Under the pieces are notes generated by a model, which was not told where the DNA came from, did no database searches, and worked only from the letters and a program-made list of their open reading frames with translations. A stretch of DNA of 64,000 bases from Novilysobacter_A longmucuonensis (GTDB taxonomy: Bacteria; Pseudomonadota; Gammaproteobacteria; Xanthomonadales; Xanthomonadaceae). Below, piece by piece: positions 33,634-44,215 of this stretch. The DNA is taken from assembly GCF_046600735.1 (NCBI RefSeq), contig NZ_JBJMAW010000004.1, positions 1 to 64,000 of the forward strand, in the 5' to 3' direction. Numbering within the stretch: position 1 is the first letter of the stretch; every line of letters begins with the position of its first letter. Position numbers and translations under genes: made by a program.

Positions 33634-33709
33634 GGCCGGGTAGCTCAGTTGGTAGAGCAGGGGATTGAAAATCCCCGTGTCGGGGGTTCGATTCCCTCCC
33701 CGGCCACCA
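33634..33709 (+). tRNA. tRNA-Phe (anticodon GAA)
   Basis: 76 bases including encoded CCA at 33707-33709. Acceptor GGCCGGG/CCCGGCC pairs, D-arm GCTC...GAGC, anticodon loop TTGAAAA between GGGGA and TCCCC, T-loop GGTTCGATTCC. Confidence 0.98.
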
Positions 33710-33723
33710 TGATCAAACGCAAG

Positions 33724-33755
33724 CCCCGCAAAGCTCCAGTCTTTGCGGGGTTTTT
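33724..33755 (+). terminator. Terminator of tRNA-Phe
   Basis: 10-bp stem CCCCGCAAAG/CTTTGCGGGG with a 7-base loop, then TTTTT, 14 bases after the tRNA. Confidence 0.93.
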
Positions 33756-33801
33756 CGTATGCGCCATTGAACTCAATGCTGCCCAGCAACCCCTTAGAAC
33801 C

Positions 33802-33882
33802 GTAGGCTGGGCTGACAAAAGTCCAGCTTCTGTCGGTCGCGTCGATAGTGCCATAGCGCTGGGCTTGGCAGTCCAAACCTAC
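33802..33882. repeat. Degenerate GTAG-headed REPIN (GGCTGGGC subtype)
   Basis: GTAGGCTGGGCTGACAAAAG at the left against TTGGCAGTCCAAACCTAC at the right, with several mismatches. The 443-base stretch 33710-34152 holds the terminator, this repeat, an SOS box and a short leader ORF. Confidence 0.65.
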
Positions 33883-34019
33883 GTTGCACTGGCGGCCTGG
33901 TCGCTATGCATGAGACGCGGGCCCGCCAAAGTGCGGTGACCGCCTCCGGCTCCCGACCTGCATGAACTTCCTCCGCCAAGCCGTTGATAGTGATGGCTCA
34001 ATTTTATGCGGCGAATTCG

Positions 34020-34035
34020 TTAGTAAAATTACCAA
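34020..34035 (+). promoter_or_regulatory. LexA (SOS) box of the imuA operon
   Basis: TTAGTAAAATTACCAA matches TTAGTA-N4-TACTAA, the Xanthomonas LexA1-type operator as known, with one mismatch. The TAAAAT inside it (34024-34029) could itself be the -10, so LexA would block the promoter. It precedes a mutagenesis cassette, as expected. Confidence 0.8.
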
Positions 34036-34036
34036 C

Positions 34037-34153
34037 ATGTTCCCGCAACGTGCCCGTCGTGCCTGCCTCCCGTTCCGGGGGGACGGACCTGCTCCAGCCC
34101 GCCGCCTCGGCCCTGCCATGGCGTGGATCGGCACGACGGGAAGGCCCGGCTGA
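34037..34153 (+). CDS. Possible 38-residue leader ORF coupled to imuA
   Basis: The ATG at 34037 is one base after the SOS box, and the stop TGA (34151-34153) shares its last base with the imuA ATG (TGATG). If transcription starts at about 34035-34037 the ORF would be leaderless. The peptide (MFPQRARRACLPF...) is basic and has no known family. It may be real or just an open frame; GC bias makes it weak evidence. Confidence 0.35.
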   Translation: MFPQRARRACLPFRGDGPAPARRLGPAMAWIGTTGRPG

Positions 34154-34779
34154 TGGGAAATGTCGTCGCCCTCGACAGCCTGCTCGATGCACGCCGGATC
34201 TGGCGTGGGCAGCCGGCTGCGCGTGCGCCTTCGAAGCAGTCGACCGGGCTTGCGGCACTGGATGCGGCGCTGCCCAGCGGCGGCTGGCCGGAGGCGGCGT
34301 TGACCGAGTTGTTGTTGCCGGCCGATGGCGTGGGCGAGTTGCGGTTGCTGTGGCCGACGCTGGCGCGGTTGTCGCAAGCCGACGGCGTGGTCGCGCTGAT
34401 CGCGCCGCCGTACCTGCCGTATGCCGCGGCCTGGGCGCAGGCGGGGCTGCGCATGGATCGCCTGCAGGTCGTGCGAGCCGACGCGCGTGATGCCTTGTGG
34501 GCGGCCGAGCAATGCCTGCGTTCGGCGGTGTGCGGGGCGGTGCTGTGCTGGCCGCAACAGGCCAACGACCGCAGCCTGCGGCGGCTGCAGGTCGCCGCGG
34601 AAACCGGGCAATGCCTGGGCTTCGCGCTGCGGCCGTTGAAGGCCGCGGCCAATCCGTCGCCGGCGGCGCTGCGCATCGCGATCGATGCCGAGCCGGCGCA
34701 GTTGCGCGTGCTCAAGTGTCGCGGCGGCAATCCGCCATCGCGGCCCATTGCGTTCGCCCCCTCCCTGCTTGGGCCCTGA
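34153..34779 (+). CDS. imuA: Translesion synthesis accessory protein ImuA
   Basis: 208-residue RecA/SulA-like protein of the ImuA-ImuB-DnaE2 mutasome. The segment STGLAALDAALPSGGWPEAALTELLLP corresponds to the RecA-like Walker A region, which is degenerate as usual in ImuA. VVRADARDALWAAEQCLRS and CWPQQ are typical. ATG 34153 is preceded by GGAAGG nine bases upstream. It overlaps the leader ORF and is followed 11 bases later by imuB. Confidence 0.92.
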   Translation: MGNVVALDSLLDARRIWRGQPAARAPSKQSTGLAALDAALPSGGWPEAALTELLLPADGVGELRLLWPTLARLSQADGVVALIAPPYLPYAAAWAQAGLRMDRLQVVRADARDALWAAEQCLRSAVCGAVLCWPQQANDRSLRRLQVAAETGQCLGFALRPLKAAANPSPAALRIAIDAEPAQLRVLKCRGGNPPSRPIAFAPSLLGP

Positions 34780-34790
34780 GGCCGACCGCG

Positions 34791-36215
34791 ATGCTCTGGG
34801 CCTGCATCCTGTTGCCACAACTCGCGCTCGATGGCGCGTTGCGTCGCCACCCCGATCCCGACGCGCCATTGGCGCTGGTGACCGGACCGGCGCAGCGGCG
34901 CGTGCTGCGCGCGGTCACCGCCGCGGCCAAGGCCGCCGGCTTGCGTGCGGGCCAGTCGCTGGGTGCGGCGCAGGCGCTGTGCAGCCGGTTTGCGGCGGTC
35001 GAATACGACCCGGCCGAGGTCGAACGCTGGCACGACTTCCTCGCCGCCTGGGCGTATCGCTACAGCTCGCTGGTCAGCCGCACGATGCCGTCGACGCTGG
35101 TGCTGGAGGTCGGCGCGAGTTTCAAGCTGTTCGGGCCATGGCCGCGGCTGGAAGCGCAACTGCGCGCCGAACTTGCCGAGCTCGGCTTCCGCCATCGCAT
35201 CGTGTTGGCGCCCAATCCCTACGCGGCGCGGGTGCTGGCCAATGCGCACGATGGGCTGGCGGTCACCGACCCGGCCCCGATGCAGCATGCGCTCGGCCAT
35301 CTGCCGGTCGAACGCAGCGGGCTGGCGCCGGAGGTCGCGACAAGCCTGCGCCGCATGGGGCTGCGCAAGTTGCGCCAGGTATTCGCATTGCCGCGCGCGG
35401 CGCTGACCAGGCGCGTGGGCGTGGAGGCGCTCAAACATCTAGACCGGCTGCGTGGCGAGCTGTCGACGCCGCTGCAGTATTACCAGCCGCCCGATTCGTT
35501 CCAGTCGCGCATCGAGCTCAATTTCGATGTCGAATCCAGCCAGGCGCTGCTGTTCCCGCTGCGGCGCCTGACCGGCGATCTGGCCGCGTTCCTGGCCGGC
35601 CGCGATGGCGGCGTGCAGCGCTTCACGCTGGTGCTGGAGCACGAGCGCTGCGCCGATACCGAAGTCACGATCGGCCTGCTCGCGCCCGAGCGCGATCCTT
35701 CGATGTTGTTCGAACTCGCCCGCGGCCGACTCGAACAGGCGCGCGTGCCGGCGCCGGTGCGCGGGGTGCAACTGATCGCGCACGAGTTGCCGGCGTTCGT
35801 GCCGGCCGGTCGCGACCTGTTCGACGCGCGCCCGCAGCAAGCGGTGCCATGGGAGCAATTACGTGAGCGCCTGCGCGCGCGGCTCGGCGACGACGCGGTG
35901 CACGGCCTGGCGGTGCGTGCCGACCATCGGCCCGAACGTGCCTGGCAGACCGCCAGTGAATCGCGTCATCCGGTCCAACCGCCGCCCCTGCCCCGCCCCG
36001 GCTGGCTGCTGCCAAAACCGGTGCCGCTGCGCGACCACCGCCTGCGCGTGCTAACCGGGCCGGAGCGCATCGAGACCGGCTGGTGGGACCTTGAGGTGCG
36101 TCGCGATTATTACCTGGTCGAAACCAGCCTCGGTCAGCGCGCGTGGGCGTTCCGGCCGGCCGGCGATCGTGCCGATGCGGCTGGCGGTTTCATGCTGCAT
36201 GGGTGGTTCGCATGA
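34791..36215 (+). CDS. imuB: Y-family polymerase-like mutasome protein ImuB
   Basis: 474 residues resembling DNA polymerase IV/V but without the catalytic acidic residues; in characterised cassettes ImuB bridges the beta clamp and DnaE2. It starts MLWACILLPQLALD. The palm region has LVLEVGASFKLFGPW where active enzymes have SIDE-type motifs. A helix-hairpin-helix region (GLRKLRQVFALPRAAL) and a C-terminal domain ending YYLVETSLGQRAWAF follow. Confidence 0.93.
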   Translation: MLWACILLPQLALDGALRRHPDPDAPLALVTGPAQRRVLRAVTAAAKAAGLRAGQSLGAAQALCSRFAAVEYDPAEVERWHDFLAAWAYRYSSLVSRTMPSTLVLEVGASFKLFGPWPRLEAQLRAELAELGFRHRIVLAPNPYAARVLANAHDGLAVTDPAPMQHALGHLPVERSGLAPEVATSLRRMGLRKLRQVFALPRAALTRRVGVEALKHLDRLRGELSTPLQYYQPPDSFQSRIELNFDVESSQALLFPLRRLTGDLAAFLAGRDGGVQRFTLVLEHERCADTEVTIGLLAPERDPSMLFELARGRLEQARVPAPVRGVQLIAHELPAFVPAGRDLFDARPQQAVPWEQLRERLRARLGDDAVHGLAVRADHRPERAWQTASESRHPVQPPPLPRPGWLLPKPVPLRDHRLRVLTGPERIETGWWDLEVRRDYYLVETSLGQRAWAFRPAGDRADAAGGFMLHGWFA

Positions 36216-36236
36216 GCGCTGCTTCCGTAGGGTGGG

Positions 36237-36302
36237 CACGCTTTTGGTGCCCACCACCGCCGGTGCCGGTGCCGGTGGGCACACAAAACGTGCCCACCCT
36301 AC
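36237..36302. repeat. GTAG-headed REPIN (GTGGGCACG subtype) between imuB and dnaE2
   Basis: GTAGGGTGGGCACGC and CGTGCCCACCCTAC bracket an inner palindrome with GGTGCCGGTGCCGGTGGGCA. It lies in the 106-base imuB-dnaE2 gap, in an operon whose genes usually nearly touch. Confidence 0.85.
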
Positions 36303-36321
36303 GTGCGGTCGCGGGATCGCC

Positions 36322-39300
36322 ATGAGTGACCTGCCCGTCTACGCCGAGCTGCACTGCCTGTCGGCCTTCAGTTTCCAACGCGGGGCTTCGATCGCGCCGG
36401 AGTTGTTCGAGCGCGCAAAACAACTCGGCTACAGCGCGCTCGCGATCACCGATGAAGGGTCACTGGCCGGCATCGTGCGTGCGCTGGAAGCGTCGCGAAA
36501 GTTCGACCTGAAGCTGATCGTCGGCAGCGAGGTGCAGATCTTCGACGGGCCGAAGCTGGTGCTGCTGGCCGAAACCCGGCCCGGTTACACCACGCTGTGC
36601 CAGCTGCTGACGCGCGCGCGCCGGCGCGCGCCGAAAGGCCAGTACCGCCTGCTGCGCGAGGACTTCGCCGGCACGGACGGGCTGCTCGCGCTGTGGGTTC
36701 CCGGCTTGATGCCCGACGAAGCCGAAGCAACGTGGACCAGGACGGCTTTTCCGCAACGCACGTGGCTGGCGGTCGAGCTGCACCGCGGGCCGGACGACGA
36801 AGCCCGCATCGCGCAACTGCGCGGGATCGGTGCGCGCCTGCAACTGCCGCTGGTCGCCGCCGGCGACGTGCACATGCACGTGCGCGGGCGCCGCGCCTTG
36901 CAGGACACCATGACAGCGATCCGCCACAAGACCACGGTCGCGCGGGCCGGCCATCGCCTGTTCCCGAACGGCGAGCGCCACCTGCGCGCACGCCGCGCGC
37001 TCGCCGCGATCTATCCCGCCGACCTGCTCGCCGAAACGGTGCGCATCGCCGAGCGCTGCACGTTCAAGCTCGACCAGCTGCAATACGAGTACCCGCACGA
37101 ACTGGTGCCGGCCGGCCACGATCCAGCCAGTTGGCTGCGGCAGTTGGTCGAGCAAGGCGCACGCTGGCGCTGGCCTGCGGGCATCGGGCAGAGAGCCCAT
37201 GAGCTGATCGAGCACGAGCTGGCCCTGGTCGCCCACAAGAGGTACGAGTCCTACTTCCTGACCGTGCATGACATCGTGCGTTTTGCACGCTCCCAGAACA
37301 TCCTCTGCCAAGGCCGCGGCTCGGCTGCCAATTCGGTCATCTGCTACGTACTTGGCGTCACCGAGATCGACCCGGTGCGCATGAACATGCTGTTTGAGCG
37401 GTTCATCTCGAAGGAACGCGACGAGCCGCCTGACATCGACATCGACTTCGAGCACGAGCGCCGCGAGGAAGTACTGCAGTACGTGTTCAATCGCTACGGT
37501 CGCGAACGCGCGGCACTGACCGCGGTCGCGCCCGTGTATCGCGGGCGCGGCGCCGTGCGCGATGTCGGCCGCGCGCTGGGTCTGCCGCAGGACATGATCG
37601 GCGAGTTGTCCAGCACGCTGGACCGCTGGAGCGGCGATACGTTGATCGGCGAACACCTGCGCGAGCGCGGCTACGATCCGGGCTCGCCACTGCTGCGCCA
37701 GGTGATCACGCTGGCAGCGCAGCTGATCGGTTTCCCGCGTCATCTCTCGCAGCATCCCGGCGGATTCGTGATCTCCGAGCATCCGCTGCACACCTTGGTG
37801 CCGGTGGAAAACGCGGCGATGGACGACCGTACCGTGATCCAGTGGGACAAGGACGACCTCGACGTGCTCGGCCTGCTCAAGGTCGACTGCCTCGCGCTGG
37901 GCATGCTGACCGCGGTACGCAAGACGCTGGACCTGCTGCGCGATTCAGGCCGTCGCGACATGTCGCTCGGCGATATCCCCGCCGAGGATCGGCAGACCTA
38001 CGGGATGATCAGCCGCGCCGACACCGTCGGCGTATTCCAGATCGAGTCGCGGGCGCAGATGGCGATGCTGCCGCGGATGCGGCCGAAAACCTTCTACGAC
38101 CTGGTGATCCAGGTCGCGATCGTGCGGCCCGGACCGATCCAGGGCGACATGGTGCATCCCTACCTGCAGCGCCGGAACGGGCTGGAGCCGGTCCACTATC
38201 CATCGGACAAACTCAAATCGGTATTGCAGCGCACCCTCGGCATCCCGCTGTTCCAGGAACAGGTGATGCAGATCGCGATGGTCGCGGCCGACTTCACCGC
38301 GGGCGAAGCCGACCAGTTGCGGCGTTCGATGGCGGCCTGGAAGCGCCACGGCGGGCTGGAGCCGCATCGCCAGAGGCTGTTGGACGGCATGCTACGCAAC
38401 GGCTACAGCCGCGAGTACGCCGAGCGCATCTTCGAGCAGATCAAGGGCTTCGGCAGCTACGGATTTCCCGAGTCGCACGCGGCCAGCTTCGCGTTGATCG
38501 CATATACGAGTTCGTGGTTGAAATGCCACGAGCCGGCAGCGTTCGCGTGTGCGCTTATCAACTCGTGGCCGATGGGGTTCTATTCGCCCGACCAGTTGCT
38601 GCAGGATGCGCGCCGGCATGGCGTTCGTACCTTGCCGCTGGATGTGCGTTACAGCGGGTGGGATTGCAGTCTTGAAGAAGATCAACATCCTTTAGGAGCG
38701 GCTTCAGCCACAATCGGAAATCGGCGCATGCGAACCGACTCTCCATCGCGGCTGAAGCCGCTCCTACAGGAAACGGCACGGGAGAATTCCCTGCGTCCAC
38801 AACCGGCCATCCGCCTCGGCCTGCGTTTGATCCGTGGCCTGCCCGAGGATGCCGCGCGGCGTATCGAGCGCGCGCGCGCGCAGCGGCCGTTCGAGGATGT
38901 CGCCGGCCTGTGCGCACGCGCCGATCTGGATCGCCGCGCGCAGTCGGTGCTGGCCGATGCCGGCGCCTTGCGCGGTCTGGTCGGGCACCGGCATCGCGCG
39001 CGCTGGGCGATCACCGGCGTCGAGCCGCAACTGCCGCTATTTGCTACTGCACCGGCGGCGAAGGAGACCGAAAACATCGTGCTGCCGCTGCCGAGTGCGG
39101 ACGAGGACATGCGCGCGGACTACGCGATGACCGGCACCACGCTGGGCCGGCATCCGTTGTCGTTCCTGCGCAAGGCGCTCAGCGCGCGCCGCTACCGGCG
39201 CTCGGCCGAACTGGCCGCGCTGCCGCACGGCCGCCATGTGCGCGTGGCCGGTCTCGTGACGCTGCGGCAGAAGCCGCAGACCGCGAGCGGGGTGATCTTC

Positions 39301-39513
39301 CTGACCCTGGAGGACGAGGACGGCATGACCAACGTGGTGATCTGGCGCGATCTGGCCGAGCGTCAGCGCCGGGTGCTGCTGGAGTCGCGCCTGCTGGCGG
39401 TCGAGGGCCGGCTGGAGTGCCAGCACGGAGTAATGCATCTGATTGCGAAGCGCCTGGACAACCTCACGCCGCTGCTCGGGACGCTGGAGACGCGGTCGCG
39501 GGATTTTCATTGA
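36322..39513 (+). CDS. dnaE2: Error-prone DNA polymerase DnaE2 (ImuC)
   Basis: 1063-residue polymerase III alpha-like enzyme of the SOS mutasome. PHP domain start YAELHCLSAFSFQRGAS; polymerase core with PDIDIDFEHERR holding two catalytic Asp (about 371 and 373); helix-hairpin-helix and C-terminal OB domain (VRVAGLVTLRQKPQT). ATG 36322 is the canonical start; the open frame upstream runs through the repeat. Residues about 791-816 come from a REPIN inserted in frame between WDCSLE and PAIRLGLR, a spot that is only a short linker in homologues. Confidence 0.95.
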   Translation: MSDLPVYAELHCLSAFSFQRGASIAPELFERAKQLGYSALAITDEGSLAGIVRALEASRKFDLKLIVGSEVQIFDGPKLVLLAETRPGYTTLCQLLTRARRRAPKGQYRLLREDFAGTDGLLALWVPGLMPDEAEATWTRTAFPQRTWLAVELHRGPDDEARIAQLRGIGARLQLPLVAAGDVHMHVRGRRALQDTMTAIRHKTTVARAGHRLFPNGERHLRARRALAAIYPADLLAETVRIAERCTFKLDQLQYEYPHELVPAGHDPASWLRQLVEQGARWRWPAGIGQRAHELIEHELALVAHKRYESYFLTVHDIVRFARSQNILCQGRGSAANSVICYVLGVTEIDPVRMNMLFERFISKERDEPPDIDIDFEHERREEVLQYVFNRYGRERAALTAVAPVYRGRGAVRDVGRALGLPQDMIGELSSTLDRWSGDTLIGEHLRERGYDPGSPLLRQVITLAAQLIGFPRHLSQHPGGFVISEHPLHTLVPVENAAMDDRTVIQWDKDDLDVLGLLKVDCLALGMLTAVRKTLDLLRDSGRRDMSLGDIPAEDRQTYGMISRADTVGVFQIESRAQMAMLPRMRPKTFYDLVIQVAIVRPGPIQGDMVHPYLQRRNGLEPVHYPSDKLKSVLQRTLGIPLFQEQVMQIAMVAADFTAGEADQLRRSMAAWKRHGGLEPHRQRLLDGMLRNGYSREYAERIFEQIKGFGSYGFPESHAASFALIAYTSSWLKCHEPAAFACALINSWPMGFYSPDQLLQDARRHGVRTLPLDVRYSGWDCSLEEDQHPLGAASATIGNRRMRTDSPSRLKPLLQETARENSLRPQPAIRLGLRLIRGLPEDAARRIERARAQRPFEDVAGLCARADLDRRAQSVLADAGALRGLVGHRHRARWAITGVEPQLPLFATAPAAKETENIVLPLPSADEDMRADYAMTGTTLGRHPLSFLRKALSARRYRRSAELAALPHGRHVRVAGLVTLRQKPQTASGVIFLTLEDEDGMTNVVIWRDLAERQRRVLLESRLLAVEGRLECQHGVMHLIAKRLDNLTPLLGTLETRSRDFH
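38692..38767. repeat. REPIN inside the dnaE2 coding sequence
   Basis: TTAGGAGCGGCTTCAGCC (head mutated from GTAG) and GGCTGAAGCCGCTCCTAC, 76 bases, the same subtype and size as the intergenic copies at 17109 and 40321. It is read through in frame. Confidence 0.9.
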
Positions 39514-39522
39514 GCAGCTCGT

Positions 39523-39590
39523 GCAGGAGCGACGTGAGTCGCGATCTGGCGCTCCATGGAGGTACGAATCGCGAATTACGTCGCTTCTAC
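39523..39590. repeat. GCAG/CTAC REPIN (GACGTGAGTC subtype) overlapping the udg 3' end
   Basis: GCAGGAGCGACGTGAGTCGC at the left and CGACGTAATTCGC-like inverse ending CTAC at 39590, read from the other strand. The right arm (39576-39590) encodes the last residues VEAT and the stop of the UdgX-like gene. Confidence 0.8.
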
Positions 39591-40232
39591 AAACCCCGCC
39601 ACCGCACGCAGGTCTCTGACGAGTTCCCCATACGCCTGCTCGCGGCGCCGCTTCTCCGGCATCCGCAGCACCGCCGAGGGGTGCCAGCTTGCGATGCCGC
39701 GGGTGGCCTGCCCAAGTTCGCGCCACTGCCCGCGCTCGCGGGTGATGCGGAAGGCGTTGCCGAACATCGTCTGGGCGGCCATCGCACCCAGGCCGACCAC
39801 CACGCGCGGATGCACGCGCAGCAGCTCGGCGGCCAACCACATCCGGCACGCGGCCTGCTCGGCGGCGTTGGCGCGCTTGTGCAGTTTGGCCTCGCCACGC
39901 AGCTCGTACTTGAAATGCTTGACGGTGTTGGTGACATACAGCGCCGACCGCGGCAGGCCGGCTTCCTCCAGCGCGCGGTCCAGCAGCCCGCCGGAAGGGC
40001 CGACGAACGGCAGGCCCTGGAGGTCCTCCTGCAACCCGGGCTGCTCACCCACCAGCATCACCGGCGCATCCTCCGGACCGACCCCGAACACGGTCTGAGA
40101 GCCATGGCGCCACAGCGGACAGGCGCGACACTCGCGCGCCTTGCGCCGCAGCGTGCGCACCGTGCCGGCGGGGATCTGATCGACCGGCTTGGCTAGCGGG
40201 ATCTGCGGGTTTTCGGCATTGGCGGACGGCAT
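39576..40232 (-). CDS. UdgX-like uracil-DNA glycosylase (family 4-related)
   Basis: 218 residues. Motif A is GEQPGLQEDLQGLPFVGPSG, which is the UdgX rather than the family 4 form, and VTNTVKHFK and WHPSAVLR also follow UdgX. N-terminal iron-sulfur cysteines are CRAC (35, 38) with a later one in ACRMW (129). In UdgX a KRRIH loop His forms a covalent bond with the abasic site; here the loop reads GEAKLHKR, so the His (118) is kept but the Arg/Lys residues before it are changed. Whether it still traps DNA is unknown. Confidence 0.88.
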   Translation of the reverse strand: MPSANAENPQIPLAKPVDQIPAGTVRTLRRKARECRACPLWRHGSQTVFGVGPEDAPVMLVGEQPGLQEDLQGLPFVGPSGGLLDRALEEAGLPRSALYVTNTVKHFKYELRGEAKLHKRANAAEQAACRMWLAAELLRVHPRVVVGLGAMAAQTMFGNAFRITRERGQWRELGQATRGIASWHPSAVLRMPEKRRREQAYGELVRDLRAVAGFVEAT

Positions 40233-40320
40233 CAGGCATCACGACGGCAACGAACCTGGAGCCGAAGCTAGAAGCGGTGAATGTGCCGGCAAAGGCGGCG
40301 GCGGATCGCCATTCGATTTT

Positions 40321-40394
40321 GTAGGAGCGGCTTCAGCCGCGATCGCCAATTGGGTCGCCCGACAACTCGGGATCGCGGCTGAAGCCGCTCCTAC
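40321..40394. repeat. GTAG-headed REPIN (GGCTTCAGCC subtype)
   Basis: 74 bases, GTAGGAGCGGCTTCAGCCGC and its inverse, between the udg start and the protease terminator. Confidence 0.9.
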
Positions 40395-40407
40395 AACCAA
40401 CAGGACC

Positions 40408-40433
40408 AAAAAAGGCCCGGGATAACCCGGGCC
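40408..40433 (-). terminator. Rho-independent terminator of the subtilase gene
   Basis: On the minus strand an 8-bp stem GGCCCGGG/CCCGGGCC with a 4-base loop is followed by six T residues, 32 bases past the stop codon. Confidence 0.92.
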
Positions 40434-40465
40434 ACAGGGATGAAACAGCAGGGACTTGCTTGCCG

Positions 40466-43015
<2,550 letters not shown>

Positions 43016-43308
43016 GGGGGCTCCGTGAATGCGCCGCAGGACTGGGGCGTGTTCACTGTTGTCGCAGCAAGCGGCACGCTTCCACATCGGGGAATGCCTT
43101 CACCCCGGATGGGGGAAACCCCCCAGAAGCCCACACAGCCTCGCGATCGTGACGCGGGCGTCACATCGGGTCCGCCTTACTGGCACGTGACCCATGAGTG
43201 AAACCCCTACAGACGCGGCAGGCCTGGTTGGCTAGGCTGCGCTGTGCAACCTTGCGATCGTTCCGTCGGCCTCGTGTCGAGCGCCGCGGCGTCGCCACCG
43301 GAGGAAAG

Positions 43309-44142
43309 ATGAAAAAGCTCCTTTTGACGTCGAAACTGCTGGTCGCCGCTGTTCTGCTGTTCGCCGCGGGCAGTGTCGCTGCCCAATCGCTGCCAGTGCA
43401 GGTCGAGGCCAGCGGCAACACGGCCACGCTACGCGTCGGCGCGCCGAACCTCTCTTTGGCCGACGTGACCCTGACCTTCGACGATGCGAGCGGCCTGAGC
43501 CCGGCGAGCCTGGGCGCCAGCGCGCAACTGGTCGATCTCAGCGATCCCGTCCTGCTCTCGCGCCTGCCCGAGCTGGCCCAGCTCGACTCGGCCCTGCCGC
43601 TGTTGATCACGGTCGAGCCGCCGGCGACGGACGGCCTGAGCTTCAACCGCACCGTGCGGGTCGAGGTGCACACCCACGCGCTGACCTACACCGCCGGCAG
43701 CTCGTACCGCCTGTTCAAGGCGCAGCTCGGCGGACCATTCCGCGACATCACCGACGAGATCGCACCTGGCAGCGTGCGCTCCCGCGGCACCACCGACGGG
43801 TTCTCCGAGTTCCTGGTGCTGGCCGACGTGCGTGCTTCCGATACGGTGATCGCGCAGAAGTTCGACTGGCTGCGTGCGCATGTCGCTAAGTTGCCGGCGG
43901 AGCAGGCAGCCGCTTTTTCCGACTCGATCGATGCGGCCGAGGCCGCCGTGGCCAGCGGCAACTACGCCAACGCCATCGCCGCGCTCGACACCATCGGCGC
44001 AGAGGCTTCGGCACAGGCCGGCGAGAGCCTGAGCCAGCAATGGAGCGCCTCTGGCGAGACCCACAACCATGCCGGCGGAATCATGGCCGGCGCGGCCACG
44101 CTCAAGTTCAGCATCGCCTACCTGCGCGACTACGGGCGCTAA
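43309..44142 (+). CDS. Secreted protein of unknown function, divergent from the subtilase
   Basis: 277 residues from ATG 43309 with GGAGG just upstream. Signal peptide ends SVAA-QS (about residue 25). The first half is beta-rich (VQVEASGNTATLRVG, SFNRTVRVEVHTHALTYT). A helical section with a tandem-like AAAFSDSIDAAEAAVASGNYANAIAAL follows. The C-terminus is HNHAGGIMAGAATLKFSIAYLRDYGR. I recognise no family with confidence. It shares the 293-base divergent region with the protease gene and precedes the signalling operon by 73 bases. Confidence 0.8.
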   Translation: MKKLLLTSKLLVAAVLLFAAGSVAAQSLPVQVEASGNTATLRVGAPNLSLADVTLTFDDASGLSPASLGASAQLVDLSDPVLLSRLPELAQLDSALPLLITVEPPATDGLSFNRTVRVEVHTHALTYTAGSSYRLFKAQLGGPFRDITDEIAPGSVRSRGTTDGFSEFLVLADVRASDTVIAQKFDWLRAHVAKLPAEQAAAFSDSIDAAEAAVASGNYANAIAALDTIGAEASAQAGESLSQQWSASGETHNHAGGIMAGAATLKFSIAYLRDYGR

Positions 44143-44215
44143 GCCGACGCCATCGGCGGGTGTCCCCACCAGCCTACGTGACCGCACCCGAACGCAGCCG
44201 CGCTAAGATGCGGGG

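Noticed and set aside
33559..33939. Open frames across tRNA-Phe and its terminator
   Set aside because: They run through a structural RNA gene and a terminator stem.
33962..34036. Earlier ATG of the frame that ends at imuA
   Set aside because: It would start before the SOS box, which probably overlaps the -10; only the part from 34037 could be transcribed under this model.
40404..40465. Terminator for the udg gene
   Set aside because: The T run lies on the minus-strand side downstream of the protease gene; the udg gene ends at 39576, far away on the same strand but in the other direction of this stem.
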